The translations under genes were made by a program, and so were the position numbers. DNA of 20,035 nucleotides. Source: Chryseosolibacter sp036402115 (GTDB lineage Bacteria; Bacteroidota; Bacteroidia; Cytophagales; Cyclobacteriaceae). The DNA lies in assembly GCA_036402115.1 (NCBI GenBank), contig DASWTM010000115.1, positions 1 to 20,035 on the forward strand. The letters run 5' to 3'. The notes below the pieces were generated by a model. The model made no database searches and was not told the DNA's origin. It was given only the letters and a program-made list of their open reading frames with translations. This document shows positions 8,748 to 16,056 of the stretch, one piece after another (positions within the stretch are counted from its first letter, which is position 1; each line of letters starts with the position of its first letter).

Positions 8748-9842
8748 TTAGATGAATATTATTTTCCAAAATGCAAACAGAATTACTAATCCCAGGCCGA
8801 CCGGAGTCAAATATTTCCAACTCAGATTCATGAGTTGATCAACCCGTAGTCGCGGATAAGTCCACCGAACCCACATTTGTATCGCAACAAAAATCAAAGA
8901 CTTACTCATCAACCAAAAAATGCCCCACAAGGTTGAAGCCAATGTACCAGGTTCTCCAGTAGTCCAGTTTGCCAACTGAATCGAACCGATGTTTGGTAAG
9001 GGCGAACTCCAGCTTCCAAAAAATAACACTGCCCCTAATATACTTACTAAAAGCATCATTGCATACTCGGCAAGCATAATTACCGCCCAACGGAAGCCCG
9101 AGTATTCGGTATGAAACCCCGCAACAAGCTCAGACTCGGCTTCGGGTAGATCAAAAGGAGCACGGTTTGACTCTGCTAAGGACGCAATAAAGAAGATTAT
9201 CCAGCTCAGAAACAGAAGAGGCATGCGCACAATATTCCAGTTGAGAAATCCGCCAACGATATGCGTTGTGATGCCAAGTGAGGGAATTTCGAAAAGGTAT
9301 TTTGGGTCAGCTGACAAGGTGCTTTGCTGGAGCGAGATCTGCTGAAGATCAATCGATTCGCACACAATACAGACCGTCAAAACCGATAGCCCTAGCGGGA
9401 TCTCATACGAAACGATCTGTGCTGCAGAACGCATCGTTCCGAGCACGCTGTACTTGTTATTTGAACTCCATCCAGCCACCACTATTCCAATCACGTCAAG
9501 CGAGACAATCGCCAGGAGAAAGAATACTCCTGATGACAGTGACGCGCCCATCCACCCTGGCGCCAACGGCAGCGCCACGAAACCTGCAAACACAGACATG
9601 AAGATTACGACCGGTGCAATCTTGAAGAGTAACTTGTCAGCTTGTGCAGGAACGATATCTTCTTTTTGAATTAGCTTCAGAAGATCTGCGATGGTCTGCG
9701 CAAATCCATACATTCCCACTTCCATCGGACCAAGCCGGTCCTGAATAAACGCGGAAATTTTTCGTTCGGCATAAATCGCTACGATCGTGTAGAGAAGGAG
9801 AAAAGGCAGGATAAATAACAGTGTTGTCAAGCCAGCGATCAA
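8748..9842 (-). CDS. nuoH: NADH-quinone oxidoreductase subunit H
   Basis: This is the membrane subunit that docks the peripheral arm and forms much of the quinone chamber. It has 364 residues and about eight to nine helices. Conserved parts include AERKISAFIQDRLGP (25-39), SNNKYSVLGTMRSAAQIVSYEIPL (127-150) and the charged quinone-site loop AESNRAPFDLPEAESELVAGFHTEYSG (223-249). The start is TTG at 9842; no in-frame ATG or GTG lies between it and the upstream in-frame stop. A 6-codon ATG reading frame (9859-9839) ends in a TGA that overlaps this TTG, which could couple initiation. It is the first nuo gene here; murI, not nuoG, is upstream. Confidence 0.94.
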   Translation of the reverse strand: MIAGLTTLLFILPFLLLYTIVAIYAERKISAFIQDRLGPMEVGMYGFAQTIADLLKLIQKEDIVPAQADKLLFKIAPVVIFMSVFAGFVALPLAPGWMGASLSSGVFFLLAIVSLDVIGIVVAGWSSNNKYSVLGTMRSAAQIVSYEIPLGLSVLTVCIVCESIDLQQISLQQSTLSADPKYLFEIPSLGITTHIVGGFLNWNIVRMPLLFLSWIIFFIASLAESNRAPFDLPEAESELVAGFHTEYSGFRWAVIMLAEYAMMLLVSILGAVLFFGSWSSPLPNIGSIQLANWTTGEPGTLASTLWGIFWLMSKSLIFVAIQMWVRWTYPRLRVDQLMNLSWKYLTPVGLGLVILFAFWKIIFI

Positions 9843-9883
9843 ATCGTCCGAAAGATCATAAATATTGGGGTGGGAAGCAAAGT

Positions 9884-9963
9884 GTGTTCATGTGCTCATG
9901 TGTGTAATGTGCTCATGTCTGACGCCCACATGAACACGTGAGCACATAAGCACCCGAGCACAT
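9884..9963. repeat. Inverted word-repeat element A (murI-nuoH gap)
   Basis: The element is built from variants of one word, GTGCTCATGTG. A perfect 11-bp inverted pair is GTGTTCATGTG (9884-9894) with CACATGAACAC (9927-9937). Direct copies of GTGCTCATGT occur at 9892-9901 and 9909-9918, and inverted relatives at 9935-9947 (CACGTGAGCACAT) and 9956-9963 (GAGCACAT). It can fold into several alternative hairpins. It begins 1 nt after the murI stop and ends 41 nt before nuoH. There is no T-run, so it is not a classical terminator. A 3'-end processing or attenuation element, or a REP-like element, is possible. Confidence 0.75.
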
Positions 9964-9964
9964 T

Positions 9965-10792
9965 TCACGACTCCCACAAGTGATGTTTCTCCAGTTGCAC
10001 GGCATCGTGGAAGAACATGCGTGCTGATGTTTCAAATGATTCTGTGTAATCGGATACCAGAAAGTGGTCGGCAGATCCGGATTGGGGATTGAGCAAATTT
10101 TTTGACTTCAGATGAGCGAACAAAGCTTGCGCTACGACTTCTGAAGAGTCGAGAATTTGCATCTTTCCATCGTAGAACTGGCTGATTTCCTTCTTGATGA
10201 GTGGGTAGTGAGTGCACGCGAGGATCAACGCGTCAATACGTGTGAGCGCTGGATCGGAAAGATACTGTGCAATAATTTCATGACTGATCTGATTATTGAA
10301 AAACCCTTCCTCAATCATCGGAGCGAGAAGGGGAGTAGCAAGTGAGTGAAGGGTAATTCCTTTCCCCGCTTCTTCGATCTTTCGGTTATAAACACCGGAC
10401 TGCACGGTCCGTTTCGTTCCAATGAGCCCGACATTTTTGCCGGCAAATTCTTTGGCTACAAGAGCAACCATTGGATCGATCACGTTAATGATATGCGTAT
10501 CTTTACTAACATACTCTTTTAACAATTCATACGCGGCCGAACTGGCCGAATTGCATGCAATAACAATCACCTTGCATCCTTTCTTAAGAAGAATGTTTGC
10601 GATACGTACCGAATACGCCTGAATGGCTGCCTCAGACTTATCACCGTAAGGGAGATGCGCAGTGTCGCCAAAGTAGATCATGTTTTCGTTTGGCAGCAGT
10701 TTCTTGATGGCGTGCGCTACCGTTAATCCTCCGATTCCGCTATCAAAGATTCCTATGGGTTGCTGTGGCGAAACACTCATCTGACCTTGCAT
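9965..10792 (-). CDS. murI: Glutamate racemase
   Basis: This cytoplasmic enzyme interconverts L- and D-glutamate and supplies D-Glu for peptidoglycan. The 275-residue length is normal. The two-cysteine catalytic pair is visible: Cys80 in VIACNSASSAAYE and Cys193 in LILACTHYPLI, with His195 beside it. FDSGIGGLTV (16-25, Asp17/Ser18) and YFGDTAHLPYGDK (40-52) are substrate-binding motifs. The start is ATG 10792, with a second ATG at codon 5 as alternative. It stands alone between the terminator of the upstream gene and repeat element A, and a CAACTTTG sequence 10 nt before the start is one base off the Bacteroidota -7 box. Confidence 0.95.
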   Translation of the reverse strand: MQGQMSVSPQQPIGIFDSGIGGLTVAHAIKKLLPNENMIYFGDTAHLPYGDKSEAAIQAYSVRIANILLKKGCKVIVIACNSASSAAYELLKEYVSKDTHIINVIDPMVALVAKEFAGKNVGLIGTKRTVQSGVYNRKIEEAGKGITLHSLATPLLAPMIEEGFFNNQISHEIIAQYLSDPALTRIDALILACTHYPLIKKEISQFYDGKMQILDSSEVVAQALFAHLKSKNLLNPQSGSADHFLVSDYTESFETSARMFFHDAVQLEKHHLWES

Positions 10793-10824
10793 TTAAGGGC
10801 CCAAAGTTGCCAAAATATATCGGA

Positions 10825-10862
10825 GAAAAATAAAAAAAATCCTGACAGGCTGATCAGGATTT
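10825..10862 (-). terminator. Intrinsic terminator of the zinc-ribbon membrane protein gene
   Basis: A perfect 9-bp stem (10837-10845 with 10854-10862, core AATCCTGA/TCAGGATT) with an 8-nt loop is followed, reading the minus strand, by a run of eight T residues and more T-rich sequence. It lies 22 nt after the stop codon of the membrane protein gene and just upstream of murI. Confidence 0.88.
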
Positions 10863-10884
10863 AATTGGGTTGTTTGGGCTTGTA

Positions 10885-11634
10885 TTATGCGATGTTTTCT
10901 GACAACGCAGCAACCACGACTTCTTTGGCTTCACGGTGGCCACAGTATGAACACTTGTAGTGCTTGATGATCAAGCCGCTTTCCTTTGCGGCTGGAGCCT
11001 TCTCTATTTCCTCGGAGGCAATCTTCATCGTTACATATCCGCACTCGGAGCACTCAATAGCATGCTGATACGAATGATACTTTTCAATTTTCTTGTATCC
11101 GGTAGCGTCATCAAGCCAAACATCGTAGTCTACCGTATGAACCTCTTTTTGCTCGGCAAACTGGCTGGCTTCCAGATGGGCTTCCTCTTCATGTTCGCTG
11201 AGTCGTCTCATCACATTTCCTGACGGAGAGATTCTCGGTTTTGTCCTAAGTTTTGCCAGGCGTTTTTCAACAAAACGTGGGTAGTAAATCCGAACCAGAC
11301 TATAAAACAGGAAGTAAGCCACTACCAAAAATGACAAAGTCATAAAGGTTCTTACATAGAACCACGTTTCTTTGCTCCCAAAGATATCCATCGAAATTCC
11401 CGCAGCGAGGCTGTTAATATAAAGCGCCACGGCCACGATCAACGCCATGACCGCATACCAGAAGTACCTGATCTCATGCAGATTCACATAGTCGTACTGT
11501 GCCTTAAAGTCCCTGATTTGCAGGATTCTAAATTCATGATAGAGCAAAATAAGGCCGGCAATGGCTGCACATACATAAGCTCCGGGAGTCAGATATGCAT
11601 CCAGTGCCTCAACAAAATGAGGAGTGGTTTCCAT
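10885..11634 (-). CDS. Three-helix membrane protein with C-terminal four-cysteine zinc ribbon, function unknown
   Basis: I do not recognise a named family. The 249-residue protein has three hydrophobic segments (about 17-33, 57-75 and 92-114), then a basic stretch (VEKRLAKLRTKPR), a Glu-rich linker (about 145-165) and a soluble domain. Near the end two CxxC knuckles, Cys195/Cys198 (ECSECGY) and Cys228/Cys231 (KCSYCGH), are spaced like a zinc ribbon. It appears to be a single-gene unit: a start at 11634, divergent from ispE, and its own intrinsic terminator. A structural or regulatory membrane role can be guessed, but nothing in the sequence proves one. Confidence 0.8.
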   Translation of the reverse strand: METTPHFVEALDAYLTPGAYVCAAIAGLILLYHEFRILQIRDFKAQYDYVNLHEIRYFWYAVMALIVAVALYINSLAAGISMDIFGSKETWFYVRTFMTLSFLVVAYFLFYSLVRIYYPRFVEKRLAKLRTKPRISPSGNVMRRLSEHEEEAHLEASQFAEQKEVHTVDYDVWLDDATGYKKIEKYHSYQHAIECSECGYVTMKIASEEIEKAPAAKESGLIIKHYKCSYCGHREAKEVVVAALSENIA

Positions 11635-11807
11635 AGGGTGATAGTTGGTTAGGGATCTAAATTTATTAATTATTTGCTCCTTTTCTTACATCTTATGAGG
11701 GAATTTTTGCTCCATTCAGCCGTGTAACCCGGCTTTCATTGCGCAATTATCTTTTTCGAATTTTTCTAAAAACCTGTAAGGCCGCTACCATGGGAAAAAG
11801 CTGAGAC

Positions 11808-11824
11808 CCATCTTTACAAGATGG
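11808..11824 (+). promoter_or_regulatory. Hairpin covering the ispE start codon
   Basis: CCATCTT (11808-11814), a 3-nt loop TAC, and AAGATGG (11818-11824) form a perfect 7-bp stem. The ispE initiation ATG (11821-11823) lies inside the right arm, so the folded RNA would hide the start codon. Only sequence complementarity supports this; a chance palindrome is possible. Confidence 0.4.
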
Positions 11825-12633
11825 TTTCCTTTCCGCATGCTAAAATCAACCTGGGCTTAAATGTCATCCGCAAGAGGGCTGATGGCTATCACGACCTTGA
11901 GACATGTTTCTATCCGATCGCATGGACTGACGTTCTTGAAATCATTCCTTCCAAAACCTTCCAGTTCACATCAAGCGGACTTGCCATTGAGGGAAATGCC
12001 GATACGAATCTGTGCGTTAAAGCCTATCAGCTCCTGAAAAAAGATTTTGATCTGCCCGCGGTACACATTCACTTGCATAAGATTATTCCTATGGGGGCGG
12101 GCCTGGGTGGAGGCTCGTCCGATGCGGCTTTCACGCTTCGACAGCTGAGCGAGTCGTTTGACCTAGGATTGTCAAAGGCAACACTGGAAGACTATGCAGC
12201 AAAGTTAGGAAGTGACTGTGCATTTTTCATATCGGACGATGCAAAGCTGGGAACCGGACGCGGTGAAATGTTGTCACCGATTTCCGTTTCTTTAAAAGGG
12301 CTGTATCTGGTTGTGGTGAAGCCTCCGGTGCACGTGTCTACAGCAGAGGCATACAGTGGAATTACTCCCAGTCAACATCCCACTAATATCCAAGAAGTTC
12401 TTGAGCGCAAGGCGATTTCGGAATGGCGGTCATTGCTGATAAACGATTTTGAAGATTCGGTTTTTAAAAAATATCCGGCCATCCGTGAAGTCAAGGAACA
12501 GCTCTACAACCTTGGTGCGTTGTATGCGAGCATGAGTGGCTCCGGCTCAAGTGTGTTTGGAATTTTTCAGTCAGAACGGAACCTTGCAGATGCATTCGCG
12601 CGGATGACTTATTGGCAAAAGCAGATTGAATAG
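11821..12633 (+). CDS. ispE: 4-diphosphocytidyl-2-C-methyl-D-erythritol kinase
   Basis: This GHMP kinase phosphorylates CDP-methylerythritol at the 2-hydroxyl in the non-mevalonate (MEP) route to isoprenoids, in the cytoplasm. The 270-residue length is typical. Motif 1 is SFPHAKINLGLNV with the substrate-binding Lys8. The ATP loop PMGAGLGGGSSDAAF (90-104) and the catalytic Asp132 (LGSDCAFF) are intact. GTGRGE is at 144-149 and the closing glycine motif MSGSGSSVFG at 238-247. The presence of ispE indicates that this organism uses the MEP pathway. It is the only plus-strand gene in the middle of the window and is convergent with the EamA gene. Confidence 0.95.
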   Translation: MVSFPHAKINLGLNVIRKRADGYHDLETCFYPIAWTDVLEIIPSKTFQFTSSGLAIEGNADTNLCVKAYQLLKKDFDLPAVHIHLHKIIPMGAGLGGGSSDAAFTLRQLSESFDLGLSKATLEDYAAKLGSDCAFFISDDAKLGTGRGEMLSPISVSLKGLYLVVVKPPVHVSTAEAYSGITPSQHPTNIQEVLERKAISEWRSLLINDFEDSVFKKYPAIREVKEQLYNLGALYASMSGSGSSVFGIFQSERNLADAFARMTYWQKQIE

Positions 12634-13530
12634 TCAGTCGATCAGCACCGTTTTGTCGAACCGCTTTTTCAGTAGCGGATAGACGGCCACCGCACCGAGG
12701 ATGATAATTGTTCCGATGTAGAAGTTTACATTCATTTTTTCCTGCTGACCAAAGATGATAACCGCCATGATGATTCCGTAAACCGGTTCCAGGTTCAGGG
12801 TCAACTGGATCATAAACACGGAGACGCGCTTCATCAATTCAACGGCTACGGTATACGCATAAACGGAGCAAACTGCTGCGAGCACGGCAATATAAAACAG
12901 ATCCATACCGGATGGAATGAGGTGCAATTCTTCCGTAGCACCTGCAAATTCATACAAGGGCAGAAAAATCCCAGTGCTGACAAATACACCGATCATTTCA
13001 TAGAATGTAATACTTCTCGCAGGCACGCGCTTGACCAGTTTCGAATTAAAAACAGAGAATAAGGCTGAGGTGAATCCCGCTACCACACCGAGAAACAATC
13101 CCCATTTGTATTGAAAGTCAAATGAGAAAATTACATACAGACCGAACAAGACAACCAGCCCGAGTACGAGTTCGTATTTTTTGAATTTGGTTTTATTAAA
13201 CCAGGGTTCGAGCAATGCGGCCCACAATGAATTTGTTGCAAAGCCAACGAGGCTGACGGAAACATTTGACACACGCGCTGATCCAAAGAAGGTGAGCCAG
13301 TGCACAGCCACGATGAAACCTATCAAGAGCATGTAAACGAGATCGCGGGATGACACTTTAAATGAGCCACGTGTGGCAACAATCACTCCTGCCATTCCGA
13401 GCGCTGCAAAAATTGATCGATAAAAAACCAACTCGACAGCGGGAACGGTGACGAGCTTTCCCAGGATAGCCGAGAATCCCCACAGAAAAACAATAAAATG
13501 TAGTTTAAAATAATCCGAAGACGAAGCCAT
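12634..13530 (-). CDS. EamA/DMT-family transporter
   Basis: This 298-residue inner-membrane protein has ten hydrophobic segments arranged as two EamA repeats, roughly residues 8-132 and 146-288, as in drug/metabolite exporters. The substrate cannot be read from sequence. The conserved helix-4 and helix-9 regions (FATNSLWAALLEPWF; TLNLEPVYGIIMAVIIFGQ) support the family. The ATG shares one base with the stop codon of the upstream permease gene (TAATG), so translation is probably coupled. Its stop codon directly abuts that of ispE on the opposite strand, leaving no room for a separate terminator. Confidence 0.88.
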   Translation of the reverse strand: MASSSDYFKLHFIVFLWGFSAILGKLVTVPAVELVFYRSIFAALGMAGVIVATRGSFKVSSRDLVYMLLIGFIVAVHWLTFFGSARVSNVSVSLVGFATNSLWAALLEPWFNKTKFKKYELVLGLVVLFGLYVIFSFDFQYKWGLFLGVVAGFTSALFSVFNSKLVKRVPARSITFYEMIGVFVSTGIFLPLYEFAGATEELHLIPSGMDLFYIAVLAAVCSVYAYTVAVELMKRVSVFMIQLTLNLEPVYGIIMAVIIFGQQEKMNVNFYIGTIIILGAVAVYPLLKKRFDKTVLID

Positions 13531-14666
13531 TACCGGGGGACGTATTTATACATGCCAAGCGAAATTATCGCGAAGATAATGTTCGGAATCCAAACCGCAA
13601 TCCAGGCAGGCGCTGCACCGGCTTCTGCATAGGTTCGAAACAGTGTGAAGAATAATATAAACACAAACGACAATCCAAAACCAAGCGCGATTTGCAAACC
13701 CGTTCCTCCGCGGCTCTTCCTCGATGCGACAATGCAGCCCATGAAGACTAGTATGAATATGGTAAACGGGGAAGAATAACGTGTAAACTTCTCCACCTGA
13801 TACGCTTCAATACCCGAGGAGCCTCGTGCCTTTAACGTGTCGATGTAACGATTGAGTTCGGTGATGGTCATGCCATCATATTTTCGATAGTCGCTTTCGA
13901 ATTCTCTCGGATGAATAACAAGCGCGGTGTCAAGCGAGGCGCCTTCCACCAGACTATCAGCGCTTAGTGCGGTTTTCGTAGTTTCAAATCCGGGTATTGC
14001 TTCGGGATTGGATTTGCTTTCAAAAATGCGATCTATTTTTCTGATGCGATAGTCACGCAAGGTCCATTTTTGCTTCGCAGTATCCCACTCGATCCGGTTG
14101 GCCGTAAGTTTTTCAACTAGCTTCTTATTTTCAAATCGCTCCATCGTGAAATGGTAGCCGATATTGGATGTGTTGTTATAGCTCTGGAGGTATAAATAGA
14201 CTTCAGGAGCGACCTGGATGTGAATGTTTCGCTTATCGAAGTAAAATTTGGTTTTTAAATACTGTACTTCAAAAGCGAGGCGTGTCTTGTTCGAGTTTGG
14301 AATCACCCATCCCGCAAGTACAAACATGAACACTGCTACAAGACTTGCCCCTACAAAGAACGGAACAAGGAATCTCCGGAAGCTGACCCCTGCGCTAAGT
14401 ATTGCGATGATTTCCGTACGGCCTGCCATTTGTGCGCATACATAAACCGTTGCTATGAAAATGGTTATCGGTGTGATAAGACTTCCAATCCAGTACACAT
14501 AATCAATGTAGTATGAAGCAATCTGCCCGGCCGTTACACCAGCCTTGGCAAACTTGTCCATCTTGTCCGTGAGATCGATTACGGTGATCACCGACATGAG
14601 AATCAGTACCACAAACACGAACGTGCTGAGGAAACGCTTTAAAATATGGAGGTCAAGTAGTTTCAT
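13530..14666 (-). CDS. LptF/LptG-family permease (YjgP/YjgQ)
   Basis: Proteins of this family form the membrane part of the LptB2FG ABC transporter, which extracts lipopolysaccharide from the inner membrane. The 378-residue protein shows the family layout: three helices at the N-terminus (about 12-33, 58-80, 100-122), a periplasmic beta-jellyroll-like domain (about 125-290) and three helices at the C-terminus. The coupling segment AGRTEIIAILSAGVSFRRF (81-99) that contacts the ATPase is clear. I cannot tell LptF from LptG with confidence; the LptG-like N-terminus (single permease, LLDLHILKRFLSTF) makes LptG slightly more likely. It lies between tgt and the EamA gene. Confidence 0.9.
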   Translation of the reverse strand: MKLLDLHILKRFLSTFVFVVLILMSVITVIDLTDKMDKFAKAGVTAGQIASYYIDYVYWIGSLITPITIFIATVYVCAQMAGRTEIIAILSAGVSFRRFLVPFFVGASLVAVFMFVLAGWVIPNSNKTRLAFEVQYLKTKFYFDKRNIHIQVAPEVYLYLQSYNNTSNIGYHFTMERFENKKLVEKLTANRIEWDTAKQKWTLRDYRIRKIDRIFESKSNPEAIPGFETTKTALSADSLVEGASLDTALVIHPREFESDYRKYDGMTITELNRYIDTLKARGSSGIEAYQVEKFTRYSSPFTIFILVFMGCIVASRKSRGGTGLQIALGFGLSFVFILFFTLFRTYAEAGAAPAWIAVWIPNIIFAIISLGMYKYVPR

Positions 14667-14673
14667 TTTTTAG

Positions 14674-14734
14674 TCCATGGTCCGCGGTCAACTGTCCACG
14701 GCATTTTGTCGACCGTGGTCTGTCGGCTGTTGAC
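14674..14734. repeat. Inverted word-repeat element B (tgt-lptG gap)
   Basis: This is a GGTC/GTCC-rich element. The main pairings are GTCAAC (14687-14692) with GTTGAC (14729-14734) and CCACGG (14696-14701) with CCGTGG (14713-14718). Two further small palindromes, CCATGG and CCGCGG, occur at its left end. It starts 1 nt after the tgt stop codon and ends 7 nt before the permease start, so it fills the whole gap. There is no T-run for a classical terminator. Confidence 0.65.
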
Positions 14735-14735
14735 A

Positions 14736-15866
14736 TTATAATCTCTGAGAAACAATTTTTACCATTTTGTCTTTCCACGCAGCAAACGTTCCGGCTTCAA
14801 TTTGCTTGCGTGCTTCCTTTACGAGCCAGAGGTAGAACGTAAGGTTCTGAATCGTAGCAATTTGTGCGCCCAAAATCTCTTTATTGTAGACCAGGTGACG
14901 AAGATACGCTTTCGAATAGAATGTGCTGGCATACCCACCCAACATCGGGTCGATTGGCGAAAGGTCGTCTTTCCACTTTTCGTTCCGGATGTTAATGATT
15001 CCTTGCGTGGTGAACAGCATGCCATTGCGTGCGTTTCGTGTCGGCATGACGCAGTCGAACATGTCAACCCCGAGCGCTATGCATTCTAAAATGTTTTCAG
15101 GCGTTCCTACGCCCATGAGGTACCGTGGTTTGTCGTCAGGAAGAATGGAACACACGAGACTAGTCATAGCATACATATCCTCATGAGGCTCGCCTACCGA
15201 CAGGCCACCAATTGCATTGCCTGGTTGATTTTGAGATGCGATAAATTCCGCAGACTGTTCGCGCAGGTCCTTGTACGTACTTCCCTGAACGATTGGAAAC
15301 AACGCCTGTTCATACCCATACTTCGGCTCGGTTGTATTGATGCGGTCAACACATCGCTTAAGCCATTGATGCGTCAAATGCATCGATGACTTTGCATATT
15401 GGTAGTCACACGGGTATGGTGTGCACTCATCAAACGCCATAATAATATCAGCACCGATTGTTCGCTGAATATCCATTACAGACTCTGGCGTAAAATGATG
15501 CCTGGATCCATCGATGTGTGACTTGAATGTTACTCCGTCTTCAACAATTTTCCGGTTTTCGGAAAGCGAATACACCTGGTATCCACCGCTGTCCGTCAGA
15601 ATAGGATGGTTCCAGCCATTAAATTTATGAAGGCCTTCAGCTTTTTCCAGCAGCTCCGTACCGGGACGTAAATAAAGGTGATAGGTGTTTCCGAGAATAA
15701 TTTCCGCCTTAATGTCTGTCTCGAGTTCGCGCTGGTGAACGGCCTTAACGGATCCTGCAGTGCCCACCGGCATGAAGATCGGAGTGTGAATCGTGCCGTG
15801 GTCTGTCTGCAATATTCCTGCGCGGGCTTTCGATTGCGGGTCGTTCGCGGTAACCTGAAATTTCAT
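14736..15866 (-). CDS. tgt: tRNA-guanine(34) transglycosylase, zinc-site residues missing
   Basis: This enzyme swaps guanine-34 of GUN-anticodon tRNAs for the queuosine precursor preQ1. At 376 residues it is of standard bacterial size. Catalytic features are intact: Asp92 in TDSGGYQVYS, GGLSVGE at 220-226, nucleophile Asp271 in FDCVMPTRNARNG, and YLMGVGTPENI. The C-terminal zinc site is not. Where bacterial Tgt normally has a CxCxxC group after the IDP motif, this protein reads IDPMLGGYASTFYSKAYLRHL (305-325), with no cysteine. The usual fourth ligand, a His just before NLxFY, is Gln340. The surrounding fold motifs (IINIRNEKW, AYLRHL, EILGAQIATIQNL) are well kept, so it is probably a functional metal-free variant. 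Read-through into the permease gene 69 nt downstream is likely. Confidence 0.95.
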   Translation of the reverse strand: MKFQVTANDPQSKARAGILQTDHGTIHTPIFMPVGTAGSVKAVHQRELETDIKAEIILGNTYHLYLRPGTELLEKAEGLHKFNGWNHPILTDSGGYQVYSLSENRKIVEDGVTFKSHIDGSRHHFTPESVMDIQRTIGADIIMAFDECTPYPCDYQYAKSSMHLTHQWLKRCVDRINTTEPKYGYEQALFPIVQGSTYKDLREQSAEFIASQNQPGNAIGGLSVGEPHEDMYAMTSLVCSILPDDKPRYLMGVGTPENILECIALGVDMFDCVMPTRNARNGMLFTTQGIINIRNEKWKDDLSPIDPMLGGYASTFYSKAYLRHLVYNKEILGAQIATIQNLTFYLWLVKEARKQIEAGTFAAWKDKMVKIVSQRL

Positions 15867-15873
15867 AAGGGGG

Positions 15874-15903
15874 CAAAAATAGCGAATTAGCTGTGAGCTT
15901 CAA
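15874..15903 (-). promoter_or_regulatory. Predicted tgt promoter
   Basis: Reading the minus strand, TATTTTTG (15881-15874) matches the Bacteroidota -7 box TAnnTTTG exactly, and a TTG (15903-15901) lies 19 nt upstream as the -33 element. Transcription would begin a few bases before or at the tgt ATG (15866), giving a nearly leaderless mRNA. The TTG is the end of one unit of the heptamer array. Confidence 0.6.
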
Positions 15904-16053
15904 GCTACGGGCTTCAAGCTTCAAGCTTCAAGTCAGTGGGTACCAAAGAATAGAATTGCACCTTTGCCTGGAACGATTCCTAAACTGAAGTCAATCGTAA
16001 AGAACTTACGTGTATTCTACCAGGCTTGCAGCTTGTAGCTTGCAGCTTGCAGC
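15890..16053. repeat. Inverted heptamer-array element C (lacI-tgt gap)
   Basis: The left array (15890-15931) is six adjacent 7-bp units: GCTGTGA, GCTTCAA, GCTACGG and three GCTTCAA. The right array (16026-16053) is four units of TTGCAGC/TTGTAGC, which on the other strand read GCTGCAA, GCTGCAA, GCTACAA, GCTGCAA. The two arrays are thus oppositely oriented copies of GCTNCAA, able to pair over about 28 bp with a mismatch at the fourth base of most units. They enclose about 94 nt of unique sequence. The right array begins 3 nt after the LacI stop codon. The unit is too short, and lacks spacers, for CRISPR. Confidence 0.85.
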
Positions 16054-16056
16054 CTT

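Noticed and set aside
8743..8820. ATG at 8820 as the start of the histidine kinase
   Set aside because: It would overlap nuoH by 73 nt and place 26 unrelated residues before an evident signal peptide that begins exactly at the GTG 8742.
15890..16053. Possible CRISPR array in the lacI-tgt gap
   Set aside because: Units are 7 bp, directly adjacent with no spacers, and the two sides are in opposite orientation. No cas gene is present.
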